A DNA stretch of 58,971 nt from contig ONLD01000005.1 of NCBI GenBank assembly GCA_900318565.1, positions 1 through 58,971 of the forward strand. The letters are read 5' to 3'. This DNA comes from an uncultured Bacteroidales bacterium (GTDB lineage: Bacteria; Bacteroidota; Bacteroidia; Bacteroidales; UBA932). The notes below the pieces were generated by a model. The model did not search any database. It was not told the DNA's origin and saw nothing but the letters and a program-made list of their open reading frames with translations. The translations under genes were made by a program, and so were the position numbers. Shown here piece by piece: positions 1 to 8,547 of this stretch (its first letter is position 1; each line of letters begins with the position of its first letter).

Positions 1-116
1 CAGTTTCCCGCAACAATATTCTTTCTCATATCTATTTATAAAATATAAATTGCCATTCGGATTGCAAATTTACTAATATTTGCCCAAATTTGCATCTTGA
101 TTAGAAAAGAAGTAAT

Positions 117-1409
117 ATGAAAAATTTTGTAGAAGAGCTGAAGTGGAGAGGAATGATCCACGACATTATGCCGGGCACCGAGGAAGAACTGAAGAAAGGT
201 CCGATGTCCGCTTACGTCGGAATTGACCCTACCGGTGATTCCCTGCATATCGGACACCTGGTGAGCATAATGATACTCAAGCATTTCCAAGCCTGCGGCA
301 ACAAGCCCTACGCTCTCGTAGGAGGCGCCACGGGTATGATCGGAGACCCTTCGATGAAGAGTCAGGAGAGAAACCTGCTGGACGAGCAGACTCTCGAGCA
401 CAACGTAGCCTGCATCAAGGCCCAGCTCGCCAAGTTCCTGGATTTCGACTCCGACGCCCCCAACAAGGCCGAACTCGTCAACAACTATGACTGGATGAAG
501 GACTACACTTTCATCAACTTCACCCGCGACATCGGCAAGCTCATCACCGTCAACTATATGATGAGCAAGGATTCCGTCCGCAAGCGCCTGTCCCGCGACT
601 CGTCCGAAGGTATGTCTTTCACCGAATTCACCTACCAGCTGCTGCAGGGCTACGATTTCCTGTACCTCTACACGCATAAGGGCGTGAAGCTTCAGCTGGG
701 CGGCGCCGACCAGTGGGGCAACATCACCACCGGCACTGAACTCATCCGCCGCACCGGTGCGGGCGAGGCTTTCGCCCTGACCTGCCCCCTCATCACCAAA
801 GCAGACGGCGGCAAATTCGGCAAGACCGAGAAAGGCAACATCTGGCTCGATCCCGCCCGTACCAGCCCTTACCAGTTCTACCAGTTCTGGCTCAATGTCA
901 GCGATTCCGACGCGGAGCGCTACATAAAGATCTTCACCCTCCTGGACCGGGAGACAATCGAAGCTGCCATCGAAGAGCACCGCGCCGCCCCTGAGCGCCG
1001 CGCCCTCCAGCAGCTGCTCGCCCGCGAGGTGACCACAATGGTGCACGGGCAGGCCGAATACGACAACGCCGTCCGCGCTTCCCGCATCCTCTTCGGCAAA
1101 GCCACCTCCGACGACCTCCGCAGCCTCGACGAGAAGACTTTCCTGGACGTTTTCGACGGCGTACCGACTTTCGAAATCGAGCGTTCGAAGCTTCCTCTCG
1201 GCATCCTGGACGCCCTCGCGGTGGAGACATCCATCTTCCCTTCCAAGGGAGAAGCCCGCAAGATGATCCAGGGCAACGGCTTCAGCATCAACAAAGAAAA
1301 ATTCACCGACTTTGGCGCGTCCCTCTCCGAGGCCGACATCATCGACGGTAAATACATCCTTGCGCAGAAAGGCAAGAAAGACTATTATATCATCAAGATC
1401 AATGGATAA
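117..1409 (+). CDS. tyrS: tyrosyl-tRNA synthetase
   Basis: Cytoplasmic class I aminoacyl-tRNA synthetase that charges tRNA-Tyr. At 430 residues it has the usual length for bacterial TyrS. The HIGH signature lies at residues 44-47 (within SLHIGHLV). The second ATP-binding motif appears as KFGKT near residue 230, the form seen in TyrS of the KFGKS/T type, and the C-terminal part has an S4-like RNA-binding region ending in a Lys-rich tail. The ATG at 117 begins the conserved N-terminus. The upstream 116 bases are AT-rich and hold a possible but imperfect -7 box (AATATTTG at 75-82). The stop overlaps the start of rbfA by eight bases, so tyrS, rbfA and the permease gene probably share a transcript. 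Identification is firm. Confidence 0.97.
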   Translation: MKNFVEELKWRGMIHDIMPGTEEELKKGPMSAYVGIDPTGDSLHIGHLVSIMILKHFQACGNKPYALVGGATGMIGDPSMKSQERNLLDEQTLEHNVACIKAQLAKFLDFDSDAPNKAELVNNYDWMKDYTFINFTRDIGKLITVNYMMSKDSVRKRLSRDSSEGMSFTEFTYQLLQGYDFLYLYTHKGVKLQLGGADQWGNITTGTELIRRTGAGEAFALTCPLITKADGGKFGKTEKGNIWLDPARTSPYQFYQFWLNVSDSDAERYIKIFTLLDRETIEAAIEEHRAAPERRALQQLLAREVTTMVHGQAEYDNAVRASRILFGKATSDDLRSLDEKTFLDVFDGVPTFEIERSKLPLGILDALAVETSIFPSKGEARKMIQGNGFSINKEKFTDFGASLSEADIIDGKYILAQKGKKDYYIIKING

Positions 1410-1755
1410 CAGCAAACCCGCAGGCACAAGGCAGCTCAAGGTCGCGCGTGAACTTCAGCGCGACCTTGCTGAAATAATACGCCGCAAAGGTATGGCGGCT
1501 TTCGGAGGCGCTATGGTGACGGTCAGCGAAGTGAGAATCAGCCCCGACCTCAGCATAGCAAAGGTCTTCGTGAGCATCTTCCCTTCGGAAAAGCAGGGCG
1601 CCGTGATGCAGATTCTTGAAGAAAACAAGAAAAGCATTCGCGGCGAGCTCGGAAGGGAGGTCTCCTCGCAGCTGCGCATCGTCCCGGACATCGACTTCCT
1701 GCTCGACACCTCCCTGGACTACGCGGCGCATATCGACGAACTCCTCCGCAAATGA
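1402..1755 (+). CDS. rbfA: 30S ribosome-binding factor A
   Basis: Small KH-fold protein of 117 residues that binds the 30S subunit during 16S rRNA maturation. The sequence carries the family pattern [17 protein letters not shown] at the N-terminus and the [20 protein letters not shown] core. I chose the ATG at 1402 because the protein then starts directly before the conserved helix; the frame is open further upstream inside tyrS, but that part is not family-like. It overlaps tyrS by eight bases and the next gene by four (ATGA), pointing to translational coupling in one operon. Nothing unusual is visible. Confidence 0.93.
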   Translation: MDNSKPAGTRQLKVARELQRDLAEIIRRKGMAAFGGAMVTVSEVRISPDLSIAKVFVSIFPSEKQGAVMQILEENKKSIRGELGREVSSQLRIVPDIDFLLDTSLDYAAHIDELLRK

Positions 1756-2951
1756 ATTTTCCGCTGTTCATAGCGCGCAGGTATCTGCTGGCAAAGAAAT
1801 CACACAACGTAATCAACGTGATTTCGGCAATCAGCGCCGCCGGGATGGCCATCGGCACGGCAGCGCTGGTATTGATCCTGAGCGTCTATAACGGCTTCGA
1901 CAGCATCGTAAAAGAGAATCTCGGCAACCTCGACCCCGACCTGCTGATGGTCAGCCCGGACGGGGCCTCGAAATTCATCCCGGACTCCACGCTCATAGAC
2001 GAGCTGTACTCTGACCCGAGGGTGGAAAACGTACTCTGCACCCTTGAAGACAACGTGCTGCTGTCATACTCCGGTATGCAGGGAATCGTGCGCGCCAAAG
2101 GAGTGGAGGATGGATTCGAGACGTCCAGCAAGCTCGGCTCCCACATTACCGACGGCTCCCTGCAGCTGCACAAGGGCAATGTGCCGCAGGCCGTGGTGGG
2201 CTCCGGCGTGGCGGCGAAAATGGGCATACGGCCGCGTTTCCTCGAACCGATGGTGCTGTATTACCCGGACCGGGAAGGCAACGTGTCCGTGGCTAACCCT
2301 ATGGCTTCAGCCCGCAGCGAAAAGGTGTTCCCTTCGGGAATAATGAGCGTCAGCAGCGACACCGACGCGGAGCTGGTCATAGTGCCCTTGCACGTGCTGC
2401 GCTCGCTTCTCGGCAGCCGCGGAGAGGAGGCCAGCGGAGTGGAAATCTACCTTGCAGACAGCAGCCCGCGGGCCGTGCGCAGCTTTATGCGTGACTACGC
2501 AGCCCGCTGCACCCTCCTCGACCGCTACCACCAGCACCCTACCTTGTTCAAGATGATGCGCTACGAAAAAGCTGCCGTGTTCCTGATTCTGCTGTTCGTA
2601 GTGCTGATAGTGGCACTCAACATCTACGGCTCGCTCTCTATGCTGATAATAGAAAAGGAGGAAGATATCGCCACCCTGCGCGCTATGGGCGCCAGCGACA
2701 GTCTGGTGCGCCGCATTTTCGTGCTTGAAGGCTGGCTGATTTCGCTGCTGGGACTGCTCATAGGCCTGGCGGTCGGCATACTTCTCGCCGCCCTCCAGCA
2801 GCACTACGGCCTCGTGAAGATGCCAGGGGGCTTCCTGGTCAGCGCCTACCCGGTAGTGCTCAAGTTTACGGACGTCCTGCTCACTGCGGCCGGAGTCGCG
2901 CTGACGGGGCTCGTGATTGCACTGCTCTCCGCCCGCGTCAGGCAACAGTAG
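1752..2951 (+). CDS. LolC/LolE-type lipoprotein-releasing ABC permease
   Basis: Inner-membrane FtsX-family permease of 399 residues, of the LolC/LolE type that extracts lipoproteins from the inner membrane with the LolD ATPase. The N-terminus (FIARRYLLAKKSHNVINVIS, then a hydrophobic segment with AIGTAALVLILSVYNGF) is the typical start of this family. A large periplasmic domain follows, then three membrane segments in the last 150 residues. No lolD-like ATPase is adjacent, so its partner must be encoded elsewhere. It begins at an ATGA overlap with rbfA and meets manA tail to tail with a 14-base overlap. Whether it acts as LolC, LolE or a fused LolCE permease cannot be decided here. Confidence 0.88.
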   Translation: MNFPLFIARRYLLAKKSHNVINVISAISAAGMAIGTAALVLILSVYNGFDSIVKENLGNLDPDLLMVSPDGASKFIPDSTLIDELYSDPRVENVLCTLEDNVLLSYSGMQGIVRAKGVEDGFETSSKLGSHITDGSLQLHKGNVPQAVVGSGVAAKMGIRPRFLEPMVLYYPDREGNVSVANPMASARSEKVFPSGIMSVSSDTDAELVIVPLHVLRSLLGSRGEEASGVEIYLADSSPRAVRSFMRDYAARCTLLDRYHQHPTLFKMMRYEKAAVFLILLFVVLIVALNIYGSLSMLIIEKEEDIATLRAMGASDSLVRRIFVLEGWLISLLGLLIGLAVGILLAALQQHYGLVKMPGGFLVSAYPVVLKFTDVLLTAAGVALTGLVIALLSARVRQQ

Positions 2952-3930
2952 CGCCGGTGTAGCTGTCCTTTTCCTCCCGCGGGGCCACGGTAGTCTCAAG
3001 AATCAGCGTATCCCTGTCTGTCGGCACGAGGAAGAAGTCCGGGCACTCGGCGGGCACGAGCATAGTCTGACCGGCTTCCAGAGGGAAACGGGCCGTCTGC
3101 CCCAACACCTCAAGCTGCACGGACGCCTCGCCGCGCACACAGCTGTAGAGTATGAATGAATCGAACTTCTCGCTGTAGATATGCAACGGGTCGGTAAGCT
3201 GGAGCTTGGTCACGGTAAATTCAGGGATGTCTATGAGCTTGCGCACGATATCACCCTCGTGGGAGTGGGGCGCCTCGGGGGCGGTCCAGGCCTTGTAGTC
3301 GATAAAATCCAGGGCGGACGGCAGGTCCAGCGAAGGGTCGAACTCATCAGTGCTGAGCTCCCCTCCCCAGAGGCACAGACAGAAGTCCAGGGGCGATGAT
3401 TCGCTGATTTCCAGCAGTTCGACGTCTCCGGAGGCGAAATGCGGCGTGCCTGGCCGGATATGGAAGAATTGTCCTTCTTCAGGGACGACGATGTGCATAA
3501 GGCGCTCGACGCTGCCGTCGCTGCAGGCGAAGAAGAGTTCGGATGCGTCCGTATCCCTTTCGAAGCCTATGCCAAGCCGCGCATCTTTGCCAGCCCGCAG
3601 CACGTACCAGAGCTTCTCACGGCCCAGGAAATCGTAGCGCTGCTCCGCCGTCTCGGCATCGGGATGCACCCGCAGCGGCATCTTGCCACGCACGCGTATG
3701 TGCTTGACCTGCACTGGGAACTGCCTGCCCCAGAACTTATACACATTATCTCCCACGACCCTGTCGAGGTAGGTATCCATCACTTCGCTGACTGCATTGC
3801 CGGCGAGCCAGCCGTCACGCACCAGAGAATCCCTGTAGCCGAGGTCGGCAAGTTTGAATTCATCGGTGCCCCACACATATTCGTCCTGCAGGGTGCAGAA
3901 CCTGAAAGGATAAAGTTTCTTTTCTTCCAT
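2938..3930 (-). CDS. manA: mannose-6-phosphate isomerase, type I-like
   Basis: Cupin-type protein of 330 residues resembling the short phosphomannose isomerases of Bacteroidetes, which interconvert fructose-6-phosphate and mannose-6-phosphate. Seen: a metal-binding-like segment VRGKMPLRVHPDAE near residue 80, followed by EKLWYVLRAGKDARLGIGF, and a second cupin half at the C-terminus. In standard type I enzymes the first motif reads QVHP; here Gln is replaced by Arg, so one zinc ligand may be missing. The gene is preceded on its own strand by a TATTTTTG -7 box about 17 bases before the ATG. It converges on the permease gene. It could be a diverged isomerase or a related cupin with another sugar phosphate as substrate. 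Confidence 0.75.
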   Translation of the reverse strand: MEEKKLYPFRFCTLQDEYVWGTDEFKLADLGYRDSLVRDGWLAGNAVSEVMDTYLDRVVGDNVYKFWGRQFPVQVKHIRVRGKMPLRVHPDAETAEQRYDFLGREKLWYVLRAGKDARLGIGFERDTDASELFFACSDGSVERLMHIVVPEEGQFFHIRPGTPHFASGDVELLEISESSPLDFCLCLWGGELSTDEFDPSLDLPSALDFIDYKAWTAPEAPHSHEGDIVRKLIDIPEFTVTKLQLTDPLHIYSEKFDSFILYSCVRGEASVQLEVLGQTARFPLEAGQTMLVPAECPDFFLVPTDRDTLILETTVAPREEKDSYTGATVA

Positions 3931-3982
3931 TTTTCGCTATTTCGGCACAAAAATACGGAAAATTCAGTATATTGCGAATATT

Positions 3983-4558
3983 ATGAAAGGCATTAACATT
4001 TTCCTCGCCGACGGTTTCGAAGACATCGAAGCCCTCGCCACCAATGACGTCCTGCGCCGCGCCGGCCTGGATGTCAATCTTATATCCATATACGATGAGT
4101 ACTCCGTTGAAAGTTCGCACGGCATCACCGTAGAGGCCGGCTGGACGCTCGACGAGGTGGACCTCGGGGCAGCGCCCGACGGCCCTTCGGACGTGATGAT
4201 TTTCCCCGGCGGTATGCCCGGCACGAAGAATCTCGCAGCCTGCGAGCCTCTGATGGAAGCTATGAAATCGCACTACGCCGCCGGCGGCACCGTAGCCGCC
4301 ATCTGCGCCGCCCCCGGGCTGGTAATCAGCCAGCTGGACAGGCTGCAGGGCGTCGAGTTCACCTGCTTCGAAGGCTTCCAGGATGCACTCGTCGCCAAGG
4401 GAGCCGTGTTCACGCCCAAGAGCGCCGTGCGCTGCGGCCGCATCATCACCGGGCGGAGCGCAGGGCACGCCGTCAGCTTCGGGCTCGAAATCCTCGCCCT
4501 GCTGCGTCCTGAAAAAGTCGAAGAAGTCAAGCACGCGATGTACCTATGGACAGTGTAA
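3983..4558 (+). CDS. DJ-1/PfpI family protein (YajL-like)
   Basis: Protein of 191 residues of the DJ-1/ThiJ/PfpI superfamily, cytoplasmic, usually linked to protection from oxidative or carbonyl stress. Visible hallmarks are the N-terminal strand-helix with GFEDIEA (acidic residue near 16), GGMPG around residues 77-81, and the nucleophile elbow with Cys108 in AAICAAPG. The ending KVEEVKHAMYL is typical of the YajL branch. The biochemical activity of this branch (chaperone, glyoxalase or deglycase) is debated in the literature and cannot be read from sequence. Its last 13 bases overlap the S4-domain gene, so the two are probably co-transcribed. Confidence 0.9.
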   Translation: MKGINIFLADGFEDIEALATNDVLRRAGLDVNLISIYDEYSVESSHGITVEAGWTLDEVDLGAAPDGPSDVMIFPGGMPGTKNLAACEPLMEAMKSHYAAGGTVAAICAAPGLVISQLDRLQGVEFTCFEGFQDALVAKGAVFTPKSAVRCGRIITGRSAGHAVSFGLEILALLRPEKVEEVKHAMYLWTV

Positions 4559-4926
4559 GAATAGACAAATACCTATGGGCGATTCGGGTTTACAAGACCC
4601 GCAGCGAGGCTACCGACGCCTGCAACGGCAACAAGGTCCGCATCGGCCCCTCTACCGCCAAGCCCAGCAAGGCCGTGAAGATAGGCGACACTATCGAGAT
4701 CCACAAAGGGCCCGCGACGCTGACATACAAAGTACTGCAGCTCAGCGAGAACCGTATGGGAGCGCAGCTCGTGCCGGACTTCGCCGAAGACCTCACGCCC
4801 GAATCCGAAAGGGCAAAGTTCCACGCCCCGCACGAGACCATCGTCCTGCGCCGCGACAAAGGCGCCGGCCGCCCGACCAAGAAAGACCGCCGGGAGCTGG
4901 ACGCCCTGATGGATATGCTGGACTAA
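4546..4926 (+). CDS. S4-domain RNA-binding protein, Hsp15/HslR-like
   Basis: Protein of 126 residues with an N-terminal S4 domain (RIDKYLWAIRVYKTRSEATDA, then the KVRIGPSTAKPSKAVKIGDTIEI hairpin) and a basic C-terminal tail with GRPTKKDRRELD. This is the pattern of Hsp15 (HslR), which in E. coli binds stalled 50S subunits carrying nascent-chain tRNA. The start at 4546 lies inside the end of the DJ-1 gene and gives the conserved MDSVRIDKYLW beginning. Function as a ribosome-recycling factor is inferred from the family only. Confidence 0.88.
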   Translation: MDSVRIDKYLWAIRVYKTRSEATDACNGNKVRIGPSTAKPSKAVKIGDTIEIHKGPATLTYKVLQLSENRMGAQLVPDFAEDLTPESERAKFHAPHETIVLRRDKGAGRPTKKDRRELDALMDMLD

Positions 4927-4931
4927 AGTCC

Positions 4932-4970
4932 TTGTTTTTGTCGCAAAAATGCTCTATATTTGCGACAAAA
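4932..4970 (+). promoter_or_regulatory. AbiE promoter inside a perfect inverted repeat (candidate operator)
   Basis: A -7 box TATATTTG lies at 4955-4962 with a TTG at 4932-4934 twenty bases upstream, matching the Bacteroidetes promoter pattern. Two perfect 12-base arms, TTTTGTCGCAAA at 4936-4947 and its complement TTTGCGACAAAA at 4959-4970, flank an 11-base spacer; centre-to-centre distance is 23 bases. The right arm covers half of the -7 box, so a protein bound to the repeat would block the promoter. AbiEi antitoxins studied elsewhere repress their own promoter by binding inverted repeats, so AbiEi is the obvious candidate ligand. The left arm alone (TTTTTG TCG CAAAAA) could also form a short hairpin after the S4 gene. 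Confidence 0.7.
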
Positions 4971-4979
4971 CGGACGAAT

Positions 4980-5600
4980 ATGGACAGTGTCGAGAAAAGA
5001 ATAGAGCAAATCGTGAAGCAAGGAGGGGAAGGCAAGGTTTACTTCCCTTCCGATTTCTTTGACTGCGGCAGCGAAAAAGCAGTCTCAAAGGCCCTGCAGC
5101 GCCTTGTAAAATCGGAAGTTCTGATGCGTATGACCAGGGGGCTGTATTGCTCCCCGACCATTGATACCCGCTGGGGTATGGGAAAATTATCCGCCAGTTA
5201 CGAAGAAGTCCTCAAGGCTTATGCTGAACGCGACGGCTTCAAACTCGGGCCTTCCCCCGGAGAAGCCCAGAACGCACTGGGGCTTTCCGACCAGGTGGTG
5301 ATGAACCCGGTTTTCACGACCGACGGACCTTCGCGCAAGATCTATTATAAAGAAAAGGCCCGCCCGATAGTGCTTTACCACGTCTCGCCCAAGGTGTTCA
5401 ATTACCGTTCCCGTATAGTTATGCTTACGGTCATCGCCCTCAACGACATAGGTAAGGACTACCTTTGGGAATTCGAGACTGACGAGTTGCGCGCAATTTA
5501 CTCAAGGATTCCTTACGCTGAGATTCGTGACGACATCAAATATACCCCGACCTGGATAAGAAATTTAATACTAAGCTATTATGGAAAACTTACAAACTAA
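4980..5600 (+). CDS. abiEi: AbiEi-type antitoxin (DUF6088-like)
   Basis: Protein of 206 residues that fits the antitoxin of type IV AbiE toxin-antitoxin systems. The N-terminal half forms a winged-helix: KRIEQIV, VYFPSDFFDCGSEKAVSKALQRLVKSEVLMRMTRG with GLYCSP forming the wing; the second half (FTTDGPSRKIYYKE, SRIVMLTVIALNDIG) is the part thought to counter the toxin. The ATG at 4980 follows the -7 box by 17 bases; the frame is open further upstream but only through other genes. The stop overlaps the toxin start by 20 bases, as in typical abiE operons. In known systems AbiEi both represses the operon and neutralises AbiEii; both are inferred here. Confidence 0.85.
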   Translation: MDSVEKRIEQIVKQGGEGKVYFPSDFFDCGSEKAVSKALQRLVKSEVLMRMTRGLYCSPTIDTRWGMGKLSASYEEVLKAYAERDGFKLGPSPGEAQNALGLSDQVVMNPVFTTDGPSRKIYYKEKARPIVLYHVSPKVFNYRSRIVMLTVIALNDIGKDYLWEFETDELRAIYSRIPYAEIRDDIKYTPTWIRNLILSYYGKLTN

Positions 5601-6576
5601 CTTCTGGCTTGTGCCGGACCAAGAAAAAATTGATTTTTATCATAAAATCCACAGAGAATTAAGAATCAACCCGAAAGCCGCCGAGAAGGACTGGTGGGTA
5701 TGCCACGTAATCAGGGCCGTTTTCTCCCTCGACTGTGCCGAAGCCCTGACTTTCAAGGGAGGCACCTCGCTTAGCAAGGCCTGGGGGATTACGGAACGGT
5801 TCTCCGAAGACGTAGATATCTCCATCGACAAATCCTTCTTCGGCCTCTCCGGCGACACGCGTTCCGCCCGTGACAGGATACGCAAACTCTCCCGCAAATA
5901 CATCCACGACACCGTCCGCGACGAGCTCGCAGGCGTGCTGTACACCTACGTCGGAGACTTGTTCGACATAGAATACAAGACCAGGGACGATTCCGACGCC
6001 GACCCGACGGTACTTCTTGTCCCCTACCGCAGCGTCCTTCCTGAAGACCCGTATATCAAGGAAGTCGTGAAAGTGGAATTCAGCTGCCGTAATCTCAGGG
6101 AGCCCCGTGAGCCCCGTACCATCATACCTTATGCCGCCGAACTCTCGCCTATGATAGACTTCCCGCAGACGGTAGTCCCCACGGTGACCCCGGTCCGCAC
6201 ATATCTTGAAAAGGTCTTTCTGCTGCACGAGAACCTCCTTAAGGACCATCCCCGCTACAAGAGGATGTCCCGCCACCTCTACGACCTTTTCCGCCTTGAC
6301 GGCAGCGGCTGGACCGGTCGCGTACTGGAAAGCGCCGACTTGTACCGGACCATAGTGGAGCACCGCAGCGTCTTCAATGCCATACGTGGAATCGACTACG
6401 GCAGCCACGCCCCGCAGTCCCTCTGCATCGTGCCGCCCCCGGACCTCCTCCCCCTCTGGGAAGCCGATTACCGCACGATGCAGGAAGGATTCATCTACGG
6501 AGAATCCCCGTCGTTCAAGGAGCTCATCGCCGCCATCTCCCACATCCAGGAGACCCTGCACGGGATGCAGGTATAG
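5581..6576 (+). CDS. abiEii: AbiEii/AbiGii nucleotidyltransferase toxin
   Basis: Protein of 331 residues of the nucleotidyltransferase-like AbiEii toxin family, which blocks growth after phage infection; MenT-type relatives add nucleotides to tRNA. The diagnostic active site is present: GGTSLSK at residues 60-66 (the GS motif) and DVDISID with Asp77 and Asp79 as the metal-binding pair, plus KVEFSCRNLREP and an ETYLEKVFLLHE-like helix (TYLEKVFLLHENLL) carrying the third motif. All catalytic positions look intact, so the toxin is probably functional. The gene starts inside the antitoxin gene. It ends five bases before the convergent zinc peptidase gene. Confidence 0.9.
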   Translation: MENLQTNFWLVPDQEKIDFYHKIHRELRINPKAAEKDWWVCHVIRAVFSLDCAEALTFKGGTSLSKAWGITERFSEDVDISIDKSFFGLSGDTRSARDRIRKLSRKYIHDTVRDELAGVLYTYVGDLFDIEYKTRDDSDADPTVLLVPYRSVLPEDPYIKEVVKVEFSCRNLREPREPRTIIPYAAELSPMIDFPQTVVPTVTPVRTYLEKVFLLHENLLKDHPRYKRMSRHLYDLFRLDGSGWTGRVLESADLYRTIVEHRSVFNAIRGIDYGSHAPQSLCIVPPPDLLPLWEADYRTMQEGFIYGESPSFKELIAAISHIQETLHGMQV

Positions 6577-6581
6577 GAGTT

Positions 6582-7256
6582 CTACCTGCGATTACTTGCC
6601 ATCGCGATATAATAGAGAAGCGTGGCGAGAGAGCCGATGGCCGCAATTACGTAAGTATAAGCAGCCCACTTGAGAGCGTCCACGGCCATAGGCTTGGTCT
6701 GTGCATCCAGCACGCCCTCGCTGGAGAGCCAGGCGACCGCCCTTGAGCTCGCGTCGATTTCCACGGGAAGCGTGATGATGCTGAAAAGTGTCGTCAGCGC
6801 GAAGAGCGCTATGCCCGCCCACAGCAGAGCCGGCGTCACCTGCACGAGCAGCACCCCAAGGAGCAGCACCCACTGCACGGTGTTATTGGCGAATGTGACC
6901 ACCGGGACCATTGCCGTACGCAGGCGGAGAGGTCCGTAGCCCTTTGCGTGCTGGATGGCGTGGCCGGTCTCGTGGGCAGCAACGGCGCACGCGGCGACGC
7001 TTCTGCCGCCATACACGTCCCGGCTGAGGTTGATGGTCGAATCCGTAGGGTTATAGTGGTCGGTCAGGCGGCCGTCGATTGATATCACCTCGACGTCGTG
7101 GATGCCGTTGCGCTCCAGCATCAACCGGGCCACTTCGGCGCCGGTCAGCCCGCCCGGGGCAGGCACGTCGGAGTACTTGTCGAACTTGCTTTGCAGGGTG
7201 CGCTGGATGATGAACGACAGCACCATCACAGCTATGATTATTACCCAGATACTCAT
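6582..7256 (-). CDS. membrane zinc metallopeptidase, YugP type
   Basis: Membrane protein of 224 residues of the neutral zinc metallopeptidase family that includes B. subtilis YugP. An N-terminal membrane segment (residues 3-17) precedes a conserved cytoplasmic part (LTGAEVARLMLERNGI, DHYNP, INLSRDVYGGRSVAA) and the zinc motif HETGH at residues 95-99, followed by three membrane segments. The order membrane anchor, HExxH, hydrophobic hairpin is the family layout. The substrate is unknown; the family is only loosely linked to membrane-protein quality control. It stands alone, converging on the AbiE toxin gene. Confidence 0.9.
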   Translation of the reverse strand: MSIWVIIIAVMVLSFIIQRTLQSKFDKYSDVPAPGGLTGAEVARLMLERNGIHDVEVISIDGRLTDHYNPTDSTINLSRDVYGGRSVAACAVAAHETGHAIQHAKGYGPLRLRTAMVPVVTFANNTVQWVLLLGVLLVQVTPALLWAGIALFALTTLFSIITLPVEIDASSRAVAWLSSEGVLDAQTKPMAVDALKWAAYTYVIAAIGSLATLLYYIAMASNRR

Positions 7257-7300
7257 AATCCTTATCTATTTACGACAGAAGGAATCTGCAAAAAATGTTC

Positions 7301-7969
7301 CTACAGGCGCCAGTCAATCGGAGTCTTGCCTTCCGAACGCAGTATGGCATTGGCCTGAGAAAAATGACGGCAGCCGAAGAACGCCCCGCGAGCGAGCGGC
7401 GACGGGTGGGCGGCCTGCAGGACGAAGTGGCGGCTGCTGTCGATCAAGGGCGCTTTCGAGCGGGCGTAGTTGCCCCACAGCATAAATACTACGCCATCGC
7501 AACGCTCTGATATGCAGCGTATCACGGCATCCGTAAACTCTTGCCAGCCTATACCGGAATGCGAGGTCGGTTCCCCTGCCCGCACAGTCAGTACGGCGTT
7601 GAGCAGCAGCACTCCCTGCCGGGCCCAGGACTCCAGATTGGGGCGCCCTGACATTTTGACACCGAGGTCATCCTCAATTTCCTTGAAGATGTTTTTCAGC
7701 GAAGGAGGAGCGGGCACGCCGTCGGGCACGGAGAACGACAGTCCCATAGCCTGCCCGGGGCCGTGGTAGGGATCCTGGCCGAGAATCACTACTTTAAGTT
7801 CCGGGAGCGGACAAAGGTCGAAGGCCCGGAAGATCGCTCCTCCGGGAGGATAAATCCGCTGTCCGGCAGCCTTTTCCTGATGGAGCCTCTGCACGAGCTG
7901 AGCAAAATAAGGTTTCTCGAATTCCGGGGCGAGAGCCTCCCGCCAGCTTTCTTCTATTTTTACCTGCAT
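7301..7969 (-). CDS. ung: uracil-DNA glycosylase, family 1
   Basis: Base-excision repair enzyme of 222 residues that removes uracil from DNA. The catalytic water-activating loop GQDPYHG is at residues 64-70 (Asp66), the uracil pocket motif LLLNAVLTVRAGEPTSH follows mid-protein, and the leucine-intercalation loop HPSPLARG with its catalytic His is near the C-terminus. All key residues are present and the length is normal. The gene is divergent from coaD; its -7 box TACATTTG sits only seven bases before the ATG. In a genome that may carry cytosine modification (see the CATG finding), note that Ung acts on uracil and not on thymine from 5-methylcytosine. Confidence 0.97.
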   Translation of the reverse strand: MQVKIEESWREALAPEFEKPYFAQLVQRLHQEKAAGQRIYPPGGAIFRAFDLCPLPELKVVILGQDPYHGPGQAMGLSFSVPDGVPAPPSLKNIFKEIEDDLGVKMSGRPNLESWARQGVLLLNAVLTVRAGEPTSHSGIGWQEFTDAVIRCISERCDGVVFMLWGNYARSKAPLIDSSRHFVLQAAHPSPLARGAFFGCRHFSQANAILRSEGKTPIDWRL

Positions 7970-7976
7970 AATGACA

Positions 7977-8003
7977 CAAATGTAGCAAAAATATTTATCT
8001 TTG
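7977..8003. promoter_or_regulatory. divergent promoter pair for ung and coaD
   Basis: Two -7 boxes face apart in a 41-base intergenic gap: TACATTTG on the minus strand (7977-7984) for ung and TATCTTTG on the plus strand (7996-8003) for coaD. Each lies seven bases before its ATG, so both mRNAs would have almost no leader. The -33 regions would fall over each other's boxes, which suggests mutually exclusive use. The boxes are seen; start sites are inferred. Confidence 0.65.
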
Positions 8004-8010
8004 TCCTGTT

Positions 8011-8481
8011 ATGGCGAAGACAGCTCTATTCCCGGGTTCGTTTGACCCGTTCACTGCAGGACACCTCAACATATTGAAGAGGGCCCTTACGATGTTCGAC
8101 AATGTGGTGGTGGCCATCGGCCTCAACCAGGACAAGCGCGGCTTCTACTCCAACGAGCAGAAAAAAGACATCATCAGGCAGGCGGTCCGCGGCCTGGACA
8201 GCGTCCAGGTTATCGAATACGACGGACTCACAATCGAGGTGTGCCGCGACCTGGGCATAAGGCATATCGTGCGCGGAGTGCGCAATATGCTTGATTTCGA
8301 GAACGAAAGGGCCATAGCCGACGCCAACCGCCGCCTCGCCCCGGAGATAGAGACAATCATCATCCCTACGGCGCAGGAGTTCGCCCACATCTCTTCCAGC
8401 GCCGTGCGTGACATTCTCCGCCACCACGGCGATACGTCACTTTTCCTTCCGGAAGGCGTGGTGCTGCCCGAAGCTGAATAA
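8011..8481 (+). CDS. coaD: phosphopantetheine adenylyltransferase
   Basis: Cytoplasmic enzyme of 156 residues for the fourth step of coenzyme A synthesis, joining ATP and 4'-phosphopantetheine to dephospho-CoA. The nucleotidyltransferase motif FPGSFDPFTAGHLN with His18 and the C-terminal ISSSAVRDIL motif are both present, as is the GVRNMLDFENERAIA segment specific to CoaD. Length is typical. It is transcribed alone, from a box seven bases before the ATG to a hairpin terminator 17 bases after the stop. Confidence 0.96.
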   Translation: MAKTALFPGSFDPFTAGHLNILKRALTMFDNVVVAIGLNQDKRGFYSNEQKKDIIRQAVRGLDSVQVIEYDGLTIEVCRDLGIRHIVRGVRNMLDFENERAIADANRRLAPEIETIIIPTAQEFAHISSSAVRDILRHHGDTSLFLPEGVVLPEAE

Positions 8482-8498
8482 GAAACTTTAATTTTTTT

Positions 8499-8528
8499 TG
8501 CCGGTCCCAAGCAAGGAACCGGCATTTT
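8499..8528 (+). terminator. rho-independent terminator after coaD
   Basis: Inverted repeat TGCCGGT (8499-8505) and ACCGGCA (8518-8524) followed by TTTT. An A/T-rich run (T8 read on plus) just before the stem could also serve transcripts from the other strand. Confidence 0.75.
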
Positions 8529-8547
8529 ATGCGTTAATATAGTCGAG

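Noticed and set aside
4936..4970. The AbiE inverted repeat as a terminator of the S4 gene.
   Set aside because: The stem is interrupted by an 11-base A/T spacer, no U-run follows, and the promoter box lies inside it; an operator fits better. The short TTTTTG-TCG-CAAAAA hairpin is too weak to judge.
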